In this document: piece by piece, positions 1-10,999 of the stretch | Layout: each line of letters begins with the position of its first letter | Numbering within the stretch: position 1 is the first letter of the stretch | Source: Rhytidiadelphus loreus | Taxonomy: Eukaryota > Streptophyta > Bryopsida > Hypnales > Hylocomiaceae | Assembly: GCA_947034895.1 (NCBI GenBank) | Contig: OX344762.1 | Location: 82,454,981 to 82,518,980 of the forward strand | DNA length: 64,000 nt | Reading direction: 5' to 3' | Notes under the pieces: generated by a model | Database searches by the model: none | Seen by the model: the letters and a program-made list of their open reading frames with translations, nothing else | Told to the model about the DNA's origin: nothing | Translations under genes and position numbers: made by a program

Positions 1-382
1 AATGCACCTGCCCAATTCATGAATTGTGTCTTCCTGAAATTGCAGACAAGCCCAGGTAATGGAAACCACGATGAACACCACTTAAACATAAAGGAAACAC
101 TCACAAGTGCCCAGCAACCACGCCCAAAGGCAACGTTCCCCCATTTTCCGTTCTTTTTCAGACTGCGTCTCTTCAGTTGCAATTGTTGACCAGTGAAGTA
201 CATCAAGAGTATTAATTCGGTGTTCTTTTACTCCCTTCGACTTTGTTGCCTTCCGGTTGTTACAGCTTATATAAGGTGTTGGAAATGTCTGAAGAGGTGT
301 GCAAAAGCAAGCTTGCAACTTGTTTGTGAGTACTACAACTTGAAGAGGAAATTTGTTTGTTTGCTTCTGTGGGCAAGCAAGT
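1..382 (+). promoter_or_regulatory. Promoter and 5' leader of the truncated CYBDOM copy
   Basis: This stretch is homologous to two separate blocks upstream of the second gene copy (24211-24300 and 28371-29033), so it is the uninterrupted version of that promoter. A TATA-box-like TATATAA lies at 268-274, 109 bases before the ATG at 383, a plausible distance for a core promoter plus a short leader. Minus-strand open frames here have no recognisable product. That this is a promoter is inferred from position and conservation; no transcript data are available. Confidence 0.5.
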
Positions 383-1789
383 ATGGCGAAAATGAAAGGG
401 GTGGTGTGGTGTGTGTGTGTTTTGATGGCGCTGGTGTCACTCGTTCTGCCCACCTCTGGCCAAAGCTGTAGCGAGAATTTGGCGACTAAAGTCACGGGCT
501 TTTCCACGACGAATTTACAGTGCAATTCTTACACTATTGGAAGCAGTCCGTTTTACGTTTGGGTAGGCGCTCCCTTACAACCTGCTCCGGATATTTTGCG
601 TTAATTACTTTTGAATTTCTACTCTTCATTTCTAGTCGTGGGAATCGTTTTTTCTGGGATTGCTATAGTAGGATGGCTCCTTTTACTCGCTTCAATCAGA
701 ACCAGGGCTTACGAAAATCTGCAATTGCGTGGGTGGGTGGGGGTAAATGGTCTTGGGGGAGTCTTACAGTTTGTTCGTTTACGGCAATTCCTCTGTTTGT
801 GCAACGGATTTAGAGGGAATTAGAGTTGAGAAATGTTGATGGGTTTGGGAAGCGAGTATCGCACTTGACGGTGATCATTCGTTGACAAATTCCAGTTCAG
901 TTGGGTGGACTCCGTGGTTGGAACAGAACATGATTTCCACTAACTTCACCTTGTCAGTAGTGAGGGTGCGAAACTAGTCACCCTGCAAAATTACTGTCGC
1001 GACGTAAAACTTTTTTTCGTGGCAATCAATCGAATACAGTAATCCCGGATGTCAGTGTGCAATTGTTAAAATAGCGTGACTTCGGGAATTTTGCGTCACA
1101 TGCTCTAATAAGATCAATCAGTGGAGTGTCCATTTCGGCTAATATGGTCACTAGTTTCCACATACAGAAGACGTGCAGCCGTGAGAGCTTAATAGCATTG
1201 ACAGGGTTAGGACAGTACTGAAGTCGAAACTAAACATAACGGCTCATTTCATCAGCAACTCGCACCATTCAGGAGGCGTTGAAAACAGGACCTGTCACAA
1301 ATTCTAGCGTTCATTTTACTTTCAGAATGGTTACCAATGGTCGGACTATTTGGCATGGGAATGCAGGCATTGACAGACAACTCCACACAAACCACGAGCA
1401 TAGTGGTGGCAGTCCCGTTAACAACAGGAAACTGGGCGGGATTGGGCTTTTCGTCGGCCGGTGCGATGGTCGGGTCAACGGCGTTGATCGCCACCTTCAA
1501 TTCTTCGGGGGCAGCCGTGGCCACCGTGTACAACCTCAACGGACAAAGCTCCAGTGCAGTGATCCCAGGCTCTGGGCTCAGCTTTGTAAACTCGTCTGGT
1601 GCTGCGACATACTATGATTCCACCAGTGGTTACGTGTACATGTTCTGCCAAGTGGACTTAAGCACATCGACGCCTGCAAATGCCAGTTATTTGGTTATGG
1701 CGCATGGGGCTCAGGGCACAGGTACCAACCTCCAGCAACATTCTGCTGTTGCCTCCGTCGCAGCGAACTTTGTTACAGGTCTGCTGTAG
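383..1789 (+). CDS. 3'-truncated DOMON/cytochrome b561 gene copy, DOMON part only
   Basis: Exon 1 (383-562) starts with a hydrophobic signal peptide ending near a TSGQ motif, then SCSENL and a conserved Cys. It is 180 bases with seven differences from exon 1 of the intact copy. Exon 2 (1367-1778) encodes the DOMON beta-sandwich with the landmarks NWAGLGFSS and MVGSTA, joined in phase 0 after an acceptor at 1366. No stop or frameshift interrupts either exon. The exons that would encode the b561 membrane domain are absent: homology to the sister gene stops near 2655, inside intron 2. If the donor at 1779 is unused, translation ends at the TAG at 1787-1789 and gives a secreted DOMON protein of about 200 residues. 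DOMON domains of plant AIR12/CYBDOM proteins bind haem and act in apoplastic redox. Whether this copy is expressed or a recent pseudogene cannot be told from sequence. Confidence 0.65.
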
Positions 1790-2655
1790 GATACATAGTT
1801 TAGGACGTATTTTTAATACGAATATAAATACTAATCCAATAGACATGACTTTACACACACAGAGAGTTGTGACTATTATGAACACCGTTTGGATAAGCCT
1901 TAAGGATGTAAGCTGTAATTTATTGTATGAACAATATACACATATTTTTCCCACATCTGCTACTTCCCTCCAACTGGATTGCTTGTGATAATGTCACTGG
2001 AATATTATTTTGGGTTGCTCTAGAAGTCCATCAATTTCAATGTGTTGATTGAATCAGTTTTATTTCACGAAGTTAGAGTGCTTGTCAAAGGAGATTTCAA
2101 TGCATGTGAGAGATCCAATGATCTGCATGGAAAATATGAACAAATGAGAGTCTCAAAGTGGAGGGTACGTAATGCTTTTCATAACAATGGATATGATATC
2201 AATTCTCTAGAAGTGCATGTGAAACAGGATTCCAATGCTTATCAGATCAGAGCACAATCTGTATAAAAATGGAACAAACTGATAGAGTCATTCAATGCTT
2301 TGCGGGTGTTGCTTTTTCATAATGAATGGAAATGGGGTTTTATTCACTAAGAGTGCATTTCCAAAGACATTTCAATGCATACAAGAACCAATTATCTGCA
2401 TTAAAATGGAATAAATTGAGAGTCAAAGTTGGGGCTGTTTGATTTTCATGCAAACAACTTTATTTCCCTAGAAGAGCATGCCGAACGGAATTCCAATTAT
2501 TAATTGGATCAATCTAGTAGGTGTGAATATTATGGAACAAATCCAAGTTTGTCAATTAAAGTTGAGTTGTTGCTTCTGGTGAAGCAGCTAATTGTGTTAC
2601 ACCCGATCCTGGGTCACTTGACAAGGTTGTTCTTAGTCTCATAAATTTGTTGTAC
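1779..2655 (+). other. Remnant of CYBDOM intron 2 with an insertion
   Basis: From the donor at 1779 the sequence follows intron 2 of the intact copy (30533-30997), for example around 2010-2270 and 2520-2640, but it is longer and then diverges completely near 2655. The acceptor and the b561 exons are missing. A segment at about 1787-1962 has no counterpart in the intact gene and is bounded by TCTGCT on both sides. I see no gene here; the short open frames are intronic. Confidence 0.6.
1787..1962. mobile_element. Small insertion in intron 2 flanked by TCTGCT direct repeats
   Basis: The intact copy reads straight from GGTCTGCT into CTTCCCTCC. In this copy about 175 bases separate the same two blocks, and the hexamer TCTGCT occurs at both edges, as expected of a target duplication. 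No terminal inverted repeats are visible, so the element class is unknown. A deletion in the sister gene would give the same picture. Confidence 0.4.
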
Positions 2656-2820
2656 CAAGGGTGGCAACTCTTGTATGATTTGCAAGGGGGACCGTTTTGA
2701 GAAGAGTCAAGAAAGCTAAATACTTCAAATTTGATCATTTATTATAACATTAAAAGAGCTTTTCATAAAGCTTTTACAATGAGGAATTAAGGCTGAGATT
2801 TCTAAAAAAATTCAAATACC

Positions 2821-3111
2821 TTATCTAGGATTGTACAAATCTATTAGCACGTCTTCCACTTTGTATTCATAAACTTGTGATGTTGATGATGATTTCACTG
2901 ATGGTGCACATCTTGGAGGTTGAATCAATGTCACAACTCCTTGAGGTTGAAACAACATTCCAACATTTGTAGATCTCCTTTTAGAGTTGCTTCTTTTCAT
3001 CTTCTCATTTTTCAAGTGATTGTCCAACGATGACTTGTCTTCTTGTGCCAATAAAAAATTCTTTAAATTTGCATTTCTTTTCAAAGCAATTAAGCAAATG
3101 ACATGATTCAA
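2821..3111 (-). pseudogene. Unrecognised 96-codon open frame, possible tail of the coding fossil
   Basis: The predicted peptide is polar and basic (runs of Lys, Ser, Asn) with no motif I recognise. It lies on the same strand as, and downstream of, the decayed coding region at 4035-6422, so it may be a last exon of the same element. The 3112-4034 stretch between them is AT-rich with no recognisable coding sequence. Confidence that it codes is low. Confidence 0.15.
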
Positions 3112-4034
3112 ATTAACAAAATCAACCTCATGGATACTTAACCACCATATGAGTATTGAAGACCCTCAATTTGTTTGTAATACTTTGGTAAAAAATTTAT
3201 ACCTTCTTCATTCAAACAAACTGGTCTCACATAATCAATTAATCCTATGGATTCTAAGTCTAATTTGCACCAACAAAAACGTTTTTTGTAAAAAATTTGT
3301 ATCAACTTCCACTGCTTTTCTACCTACACATGTTTGAACTTATTACAAGTATTCAACAATTGAAACAATAAACTAACCTTGGCATACCTGCTACCAATGG
3401 ATTAGCTACCAAAAGTCAACACATAGAACCAACTTGTAAATTTTCAAAAGTATTTGAAATACTACTCCAAGTAGATGATAAAAGCTGAAAATCAAAATTA
3501 CATTCATGATTTGGATGATCAGTTGATTCTTTAAAGCCACAAAACATCAAAACCCAACAATTACATCTAATTTCCTATTCCATGTTGCAAGCTCTACACA
3601 TTTTGTTTCATCTTCACTACATTCAAAAGGAATTGGCCCTAAAATCCCAAGTTTTTCTTTACATAATTTCAAAATTAAAGCTATATGAGAAAATGTATCC
3701 TTATTGATACCAATACTATATAAGGGTGAAATGTGTGGTTGGGTGGCTCATGGACAACACCATAGGAGTTCATATATTGATGGATTTTTAGTACAAAAAA
3801 TGAGTTAGTGGATGTTCATACATTGGCAAGTTCATCCATTCGATTTTCAACATCAAGCCCACCTAGAGATTTTCTAGTTATACGGGTTTCTTAAAACAAA
3901 AATAAAAAAACACCTTTTTTTTACCTTTATATGAACTTTGGAAAAAGAGACTAAAATTAGACACTTTAATAGTCCATAAGTACACTTCTACAAATGATTT
4001 TACTTAAAAAGGATTGAATTCTAGGCTTCTAAAC

Positions 4035-6422
4035 CTAGAAAACAACACATGGTAAGTTGGTAATTATTTGAAAAATATATTCTTTTTCTTTATAAAAAAC
4101 TCCCAAATAAAATTTTGTACACATGTGTATGTCACAAAAACCATTCTTCAAAAGTCCATAACTACACAAATTTAGGATGAACTTTAGAAAAATCAAGCAC
4201 AATCTTCCACTGGTAACATTTTCCATTGCCTTTACCACTTGCTTTAATGCATTGAAACTTTGAAAGTAGATTTTTCATAACATCTGTAAGTGATTTCAAC
4301 AAAATAGGACAGCTATTAAATGCTCCTAAATCAAATGCTCTCCCGGGTGCTCTCCTAAACAACTCCACAATTGTAGAAAGTGGTCCTTTAGCCAAAGCAC
4401 ACTGAAGTTTTACTGAAAAATAATCCTTTGTTCTTATTGCCCTTGTTAAAGCCACATTCAAAATAAATACATGATATTTGCAAGTTGGCATCTTCTCTCC
4501 CATTCCCTATCTATTTTAATGAGCTCATTCTTTTGTAAAATCTCCACTCTAACACTTGATTCACAAACCCGCTCGGCCACTCATCCCTTCACACTACCAT
4601 GATTTTCAATCGCTTTGCTTGCATACAGAAATCAATGAAGTTGGAAATCATAGGACATTTGTCACAAAATATTAAATTACATTCAATATGACAAAAAGTT
4701 CCTTCAATAAGTACAAATTCACCTTTTAAGTTCATAATATTACGATTATAGTTAGGATCAACATACCAAAACTTGCCATTCTTTAGGTCATGTAATAAAG
4801 GACGAACATTAACAACATCATCTCCCGCTTTCACGAAATAATTATAAAATCCATGACACATTTTGCATACAATAAAGATTCAATTTGTCACAAGGAATGT
4901 CTCTAGGATGTGGTACATATGAAGGAGGGTATTTAGTTTTTCCTGCTAATATACCTTTTGCTAATGAGGCTTGAATTTTCAATTGATTACTAGATCCCCC
5001 AGCTGCAATTTTGTTCATCATTGCAAGAACATGTGCATTCCCTCTCATATGCTGTCCAATAGTATTAACAACAACAAAAGTGCCTTTGAAGTTGCAAATT
5101 GTGCATTGCTATGAATTTTTGTCAATAAATTCAACACCTACCATCAAGAGAGACAACATATATAAAAATAAATTTAATATGCAACCAAAAATTGTCAAGT
5201 TTATTATACAATAACATAATAAACAAAAGCTCTAAAGTTCCATGCAATTAAATGTAAAGTTCCTATATTTTAGAAAATAAATATGATTCTTCAAATAATT
5301 ATATCATATGCATAACTTTTCATTTATCTTAAATAATACTTGCATTAAAAGGCAAAGACAATTTTTGTACAACAAATTATATTAAATAGAGCATCTTATA
5401 TATGCTTTAGAGATGTAAGCAAAAATGTAAAAAAATTTAGAATTAGAATTAGAAATAGAAGGATTACAATACCAAAGAATGTGAGATTGTAAATATTCTT
5501 ACCTTGTGAAGTACAATTTTGCACCCATACTTCTCTCCTCTTCAAAAGTGCATTGTCCTTATCTTTTTCAGCTGAGCTTCTTTCTCCAAATTGGCAGACT
5601 TATCAAAGTATAACTTCATATTCTTCTCATGTACAGAATCAACACCATTGACCTTGAGAGACAAATGAACCTTCAAATTTGATAGGTTGAATGAAGGATT
5701 AATACTCTTCTCATCTTGACATGGAACACAATACATCACCCACTTTCCAAGACTCTTGTTATTCTTGCTAATTCGTGGGTAGTATGGATCTCTTGCTTTA
5801 AATCCAAAAATGAATCTTCTTCCATCTCCTTCCAATTTTTGGAGAGACATGGTGGCATTGATTTATCACATTTTGCCTTCAAAATGCATAACTCAAGAGA
5901 ATTTGATGCTTTCAATAGTTCATCTTCCTCAAGTAATCCATCTTTCTTAGAAAACTCAAGCTTCACCTACTTCAAAGCTTTTTGTTGGCATTCACCTTGG
6001 AAATTTGTAGCATCTCCAACACCTTGGAGTCTCTTTTGTGAATCTTGTAGAGGTGATGTAAGGCTACTCAAGTCAATGATGCCATTTCTTTCTGTTTGAG
6101 AACAAACAACTGGAGATATAATCACAGATTCTTTCTTGTAAAAAATTTGGTGATGATTATAACACAAGCAAACCTTTTCATTATCTGAAGAGGCTAGAAA
6201 ACTCTGACATCCGCAAAACTGCCCTTGCAACTTCTTTTGACATACTCCAAACTTAACACTTGCACTACTCATCCTTACATGATAATGCTTGTGACAATCA
6301 CAACATCCAAAAAGTAAAGGGTCAAAATGACATGCTTCAATTTCTTGACAACCACATTCATTACCCATGGTGATCTTCTTGCATAAATCCCATTTGATTG
6401 GACCTGGAAAAAACACAAACAT
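4035..6422 (-). pseudogene. Decayed Cys/His-rich coding fossil, function unknown
   Basis: Several minus-strand open frames follow one another and look like pieces of one protein. The first (6422-5967) has two similar motifs, each opening with CGCQ and closing with a C-x-C-x2-H cluster, suggestive of a duplicated metal-binding unit. After a single in-frame TAG the same frame continues (5966-5736), then a frame change leads into 5850-5542, which contains YCVPC followed by spaced His residues, zinc-finger-like. Further pieces lie at 5048-4842, 4861-4589 (another frame change), 4503-4162 and 4238-4035. Stops and frame changes indicate decay, although some breaks could be introns. I do not recognise the family. 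A transposon-encoded DNA-binding protein is one possibility, a lineage-specific gene another. Confidence 0.35.
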
Positions 6423-7609
6423 ATTAATTATCTCAAAGTGTCAATTTCATTAAAATTTAAGTATTCTATTACTTTGAGATTCTTAAAGACATTCAAAATA
6501 AAACAAATTTTTTATATCTTTCATGGCTACTACAAATTTGTGTAGATGGATGTTTTATGACATTGAGAGCATAATGACAAACAACCATTAAAATATCGGA
6601 AGTGAAAACTTTTCTATTAAAATTGAATTTTCTAAATTTCAATTATACTAAAGTAAGTTTTGATGCTTACCAAGCTCTGTAGGAACACCATGTTATCCAT
6701 GATGTTGTTCACTTTTAGTGTTGAGAAGCCAAATCACAATTTTCACTTAGAAGGACAAACCACAATTTCAACTTTGTGAAATCGATGAGTTTAATTCCTG
6801 CACAATATCAATGTAAATTACATAATGTAAATATTTTCATGCTTAAATGCATCAATGCAAATGCTTGAATTGGTAGATGAAATTGGTAGAATGTTCCATT
6901 GCAATAGTCCATATCCAACAAAAATTCAATATTGAAGGCTTTTACCACCAATAAAATATGGCCTAAATTTTATTATTTTCACAATGTAGGACATTTGTTC
7001 AAGTTTAATTTTCTTTAGATCTTGGAGCAATGTTGGCAATGTTCTTCACTAATTCTACTAATTCCTAAGAAATGTCCTAATTTGAATTCTATGCCTTTCA
7101 CAAAATGATAAATTACATTAGTCATTTTCAAAGTTGAAATTTCTAAATAACTTAAGATACTACGATACATGCTTTGGTGACTTTGTTGTACTATGCGATT
7201 GAGATGCAACAATGCAAGCCAATATACTCAGCAAAATCCCATACTAGACCCCAATGTAGCAAAATTCAACATTCTCCTCCACCATGTTGATAAATGGCTG
7301 GCAAGCACAAAGCTTAGGTTTGTTTTCTGTTATTTTTGAAACAAATGAAATGCAATTTTCATTGTTGAAACTTAAACTTTTAGGTTGTTCAATTCTGGAC
7401 TTCTTGAAGCTTTTCACTAAAATACTTGGCTTTGTTTCTCCTTTGGCTTTGTTTTTTTGCCATTCAATTCAAAAACCTTTCTGGTAAAGTTTACTTCTCC
7501 CATTCAAAATTTCACAAGTGGGTATGCTTACGAAGCCAAGGCTAATCACTTAGTTCATTGTCAATCATGATTGATGGAATTTACATGATTAATGGAACTC
7601 TAGCAAGGT

Positions 7610-7780
7610 CGACAAATCAACAACAACCAATGATACATTGATTTGCAACAACAATCGATCAATCTCCAAAAACAATCACTGAATCGATCTGCAACAACAA
7701 TCAGTGATATATCAATCTGCATCAACGATCAACAACAGATTAGCAACAATGATCAACAACAATAATTGATTCAAACAAAA
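7610..7780. repeat. Low-complexity CAACAA/GATCAA repeat
   Basis: Words such as CAACAACAATC, GATCTGCAACAAC and GATCAACAACA recur at irregular spacing, giving a degenerate minisatellite. No coding or structural role is evident. Confidence 0.6.
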
Positions 7781-8090
7781 GCAATCATAAAGCTACCACA
7801 ACATAAACAATTTCACTTGGATTGCTTGCTTGAAAACTCTTGATGACAATATTAATAAGCGTATATTCCATTTGATATGTTCCCCATCAGAAGCCATGGA
7901 CAACGTCAGAGTGTGTGAGAATGTAGCCGATTGATGCTGCAAGACCTCATTTTTATGGCAATACTTACCTGAAGAGTTGTATTTTCAGCTAGACTTGCAT
8001 CACAAATAACATACACCCTTGTTGCATACACAATACCATCGTCAATCACATGCAGCCATTTCACAATTCATTATCAAGTCAACATAAGAC

Positions 8091-8130
8091 AGTCAAATGC
8101 ATTCTAATGCAGTCAAATGCATTCTAATGC
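8091..8130. repeat. Perfect 20-bp tandem duplication
   Basis: The 20-base unit AGTCAAATGCATTCTAATGC occurs twice back to back (8091-8110 and 8111-8130) without mismatch, indicating a recent slippage event. Confidence 0.9.
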
Positions 8131-8949
8131 GTACAACTAGCATACCATACATCGATCAATGATTGAATCAAAATCAAAGACGGGGCGCCAGTGACATATC
8201 ACCATCGAAAAGGGTATTGGTCAGTTAATTAATATACCTACAACCTAATATATACCGTGGTAATTGTTTTAAACCTTAAAAAAACAGATGAGAGACACAA
8301 GAAAATATCAAGAAGCAAGGGAAGGACGTTACTTTCAAATTTTCAATTGCTTTGGAAGACAAAACACCTGTGAGCCCTCAAGTTAACACTTGGAACTCTA
8401 GATCTATTTTTTGCAATTTTTAGTTAGCTTTTAGATCATTTTAAATTAAAAACACATAAAAACAAGTTATTGAGAGAGTTGGTACCAAAGTAGTAAGAAA
8501 TGGTCTTAAAAACATAAAATACATAAAACTTGATGTTTTTACTAATTCTAAGTCTTACTAGTAAGTTTAAACAAATAATTAGTAATTTCGAGAGAAAAGA
8601 GGATATGAGAGTTAGTCAGTCTTAGTGTCTTCTTCATACAAAACAACATCTATACATACGCATGTGACAAACTGGCTAAGTAATAGAGTCTAGTTTAGCA
8701 TTACAAATCTTAGTAAGTCAAAATCCAACTCGAGAAAGGGTTGGATTGTTGTTTTAAATATTGCACGAAACTTTGAGAGTATAAGCGTTTTCAGGTCAAG
8801 ATGAATGAAAAAGTGATTGGAGCATATAGAGAGGTGCTTTTCTAGGTCAAAGCATGCTAGAAGGTTAAATTGAGATCCGGTCATCCAAAATTCAACCAGT
8901 ATCAAGAATGATTTTCCCCTTGAGCGGACATTATTCAAATTTATTATAT

Positions 8950-10650
8950 TTAAACAAGTGCAATGAGAGTATAGAACTTGGGCTTGAATTCTAGGAATGT
9001 CCTAGATGTTCTCCCAAAAATTTCAAAGTATTAGAAAATTCTATGTTGACTCCATGGAAAATCAACCGCTTAAGAATACATCAGTAAATTCCTAGAAATT
9101 ACAAATATTGCGATAAAATCTCACTAAAAATTAGGATAGAGTTTGGTGTGCTAATAAAGAGCCTCGTCAAATTTGAAGACATTCCAACATTTCCAAGTAC
9201 TAGAATCAAGACTAACATCAAATTTCACAAGAATTTACAACGTTGATCAACAGATTGACCGGCATACCAAGAGCTAACGATATTTGAATGGAGTAAATCA
9301 AGGGTTGATTTTTACTCCCATAAACATTCTAAACCACCTTGGCTAGACAGTTTCATCAAAAAGCGCAACTCCAAAAGTTAGAGTTTTGATTTTTATTGGA
9401 AGTTACCGTGACTCAAAATTGTGCTTAAAAATGGCCAAGGAAGCAAAGGTAAGGGGTACCTTTGACTAATTGGGATCTTTTGTACGCGATGGCGCAATCA
9501 TTTTTTGATTTTGAGTTGTCTCCTAAAAGATAGAGAGGGTCAGCCCTCAGTTTGACTTTTTTTTATAGTAATTTGTGATTAATCTACAGTGGTTTTACAA
9601 ATATCTTTTGAAAAATCAAAGATTAGATTTGCTCAAGATATCTTTGCTTGCATAAAAAGCCAACTTTGGACTAAAGAAAGACAAATTGGAATTAACTTAA
9701 GATTAAATTACGAAATATATAGGTTAATTAGATTAAATTCAAAATATCTTTGGAATAAGATCTTGGATTTGATTTTTCCAATATCTACTAGCTAAATAGA
9801 GGAGATTATAGATATTTTTGCTATTAAACAAAGATTATTTTGCAAATTACATTAGAGTAGTTTAGAAAAATATCTAAGTAGGAAATAAGAGTTATTCCAC
9901 TAACAACTTACCGTGGGGGAACTTGGTACGATTATAAAAGGCCCTTCTTTGAGGTTGTGGATGGCCCTCATTCTCATTCTCTAATGTCATTTATTGTTGT
10001 TGCTCTTGTTGTGCTACTGACATGTTGTCGGAGCACTTTTTAAAGCTTAGAATTGGCTATTTTATTTGAATTCTTCGCACTTTGAAGGTTTGGAGGGTCC
10101 TTTCAAAGTTGACTTGTTTTTTTTCATGCTTGAATTTGGAAGCTTAAAGCCCACAAACTTTGATTTTCAAGAGTTGTGGAGGAAAAAATCCCCAAATTCT
10201 ATTACTTTGAAGTTGACTTCTTACTTGAATTTGACTTCTTGCTTGAATTTGGAGGCTTAAAGCCCCAAAACTCTAATATTTTAAAGAGTTATGGAAGAAG
10301 AAATCTCCAAACTCTATTATTTGCCTTAAGATTTGCAAACTACTAACAATTATTGTGTGAATTAATAATATATTTTGATATAAGCTCTTTAAGGCAGTGA
10401 AGCTAGACTTTGCCAAAAGGTTTTTATATCACCATGTGCCAAAATTTGTAGTATAACGGATGTGTGGCTTGATTAATCATTGATTTTTGGTTAAATACTT
10501 TCATGTGTACCTCATTCAGTGATTAGACTTGGATAACTTTGATTTAACTACTCAAACTCCTAATGTTCGATTAAACACTATCATGTGTATCTCCTTTGAG
10601 AATTAGTTAAAACCAAGACCTAGATTTATAAGTTTTGCCTGGGAGTTCTA
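8950..10650 (+). mobile_element. LTR-like segment A with TATA box
   Basis: This segment aligns in blocks with 17690-18800. Shared features are TAAAATCTCACTAAAAATTA (9113-9132), a GACC-GGCAT/AGCAT block near 9260, GGCGCAATC near 9490, and a TATAAAAGG-type box at 9936 followed by C/T-rich sequence, then TCCTTTCAAA near 10100. A TATA box followed by pyrimidine-rich sequence fits the U3/R part of an LTR. Exact ends, target duplications and a primer-binding site are not visible, and the two segments are strongly diverged. Confidence 0.4.
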
Positions 10651-10882
10651 CCCAAAAAGTCCCCCAAAACAATTACCTTCGAATTATTTAGAAGATAGGA
10701 TAGTTTTCATTTTTTAGCTTTATTCCAAAAAAATCCAAAATATTAGAAGAAGTTCATTTAATGTTAGAAAAAATTTAGAGTCAAAGTTTGATATTTTAAT
10801 TGTGAAGTTAGTTTAGTGATTTTTTTTTTATCAGAATTAAAAGTCCAAAAACAAAGTGTCTAGTTGGAGGACCAAAGCAACG

Positions 10883-10973
10883 GGGAGTAGCGATTGGGAA
10901 GCTTGGAGAGCAGCAATTAGAGACGTCGAGGAGTAGTAGCTGAGAACACCGAGGAGCAGCAGCTAAGAACGCT
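10883..10973. repeat. Short tandem repeat, about four 23-bp units
   Basis: Units at 10883-10904, 10905-10927, 10928-10950 and 10951-10973 share the pattern GAGGAGYAGYAGCTRAGAAC with mismatches. It is GC-richer than its surroundings. The open frames crossing it on the minus strand are an effect of the repeat composition. Confidence 0.6.
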
Positions 10974-10999
10974 AGAAAGCCGCCAACCATGCCTTGCCA

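Larger units (their letters stand above)
7213..8940. other. AT-rich spacer with low-complexity CAA/ATC repeats
   Basis: No gene is supported. The stretch from about 7610 to 7780 is an irregular array built from CAACAA, GATCAA and CAATCA words. A perfect 20-bp tandem duplication lies at 8091-8130. The open frames here are short and uncharacteristic. Confidence 0.5.

Noticed and set aside
7610..7780. Possible CRISPR-like or regular array
   Set aside because: Spacing is irregular and units are simple CAA/ATC words; this is low-complexity nuclear plant DNA.
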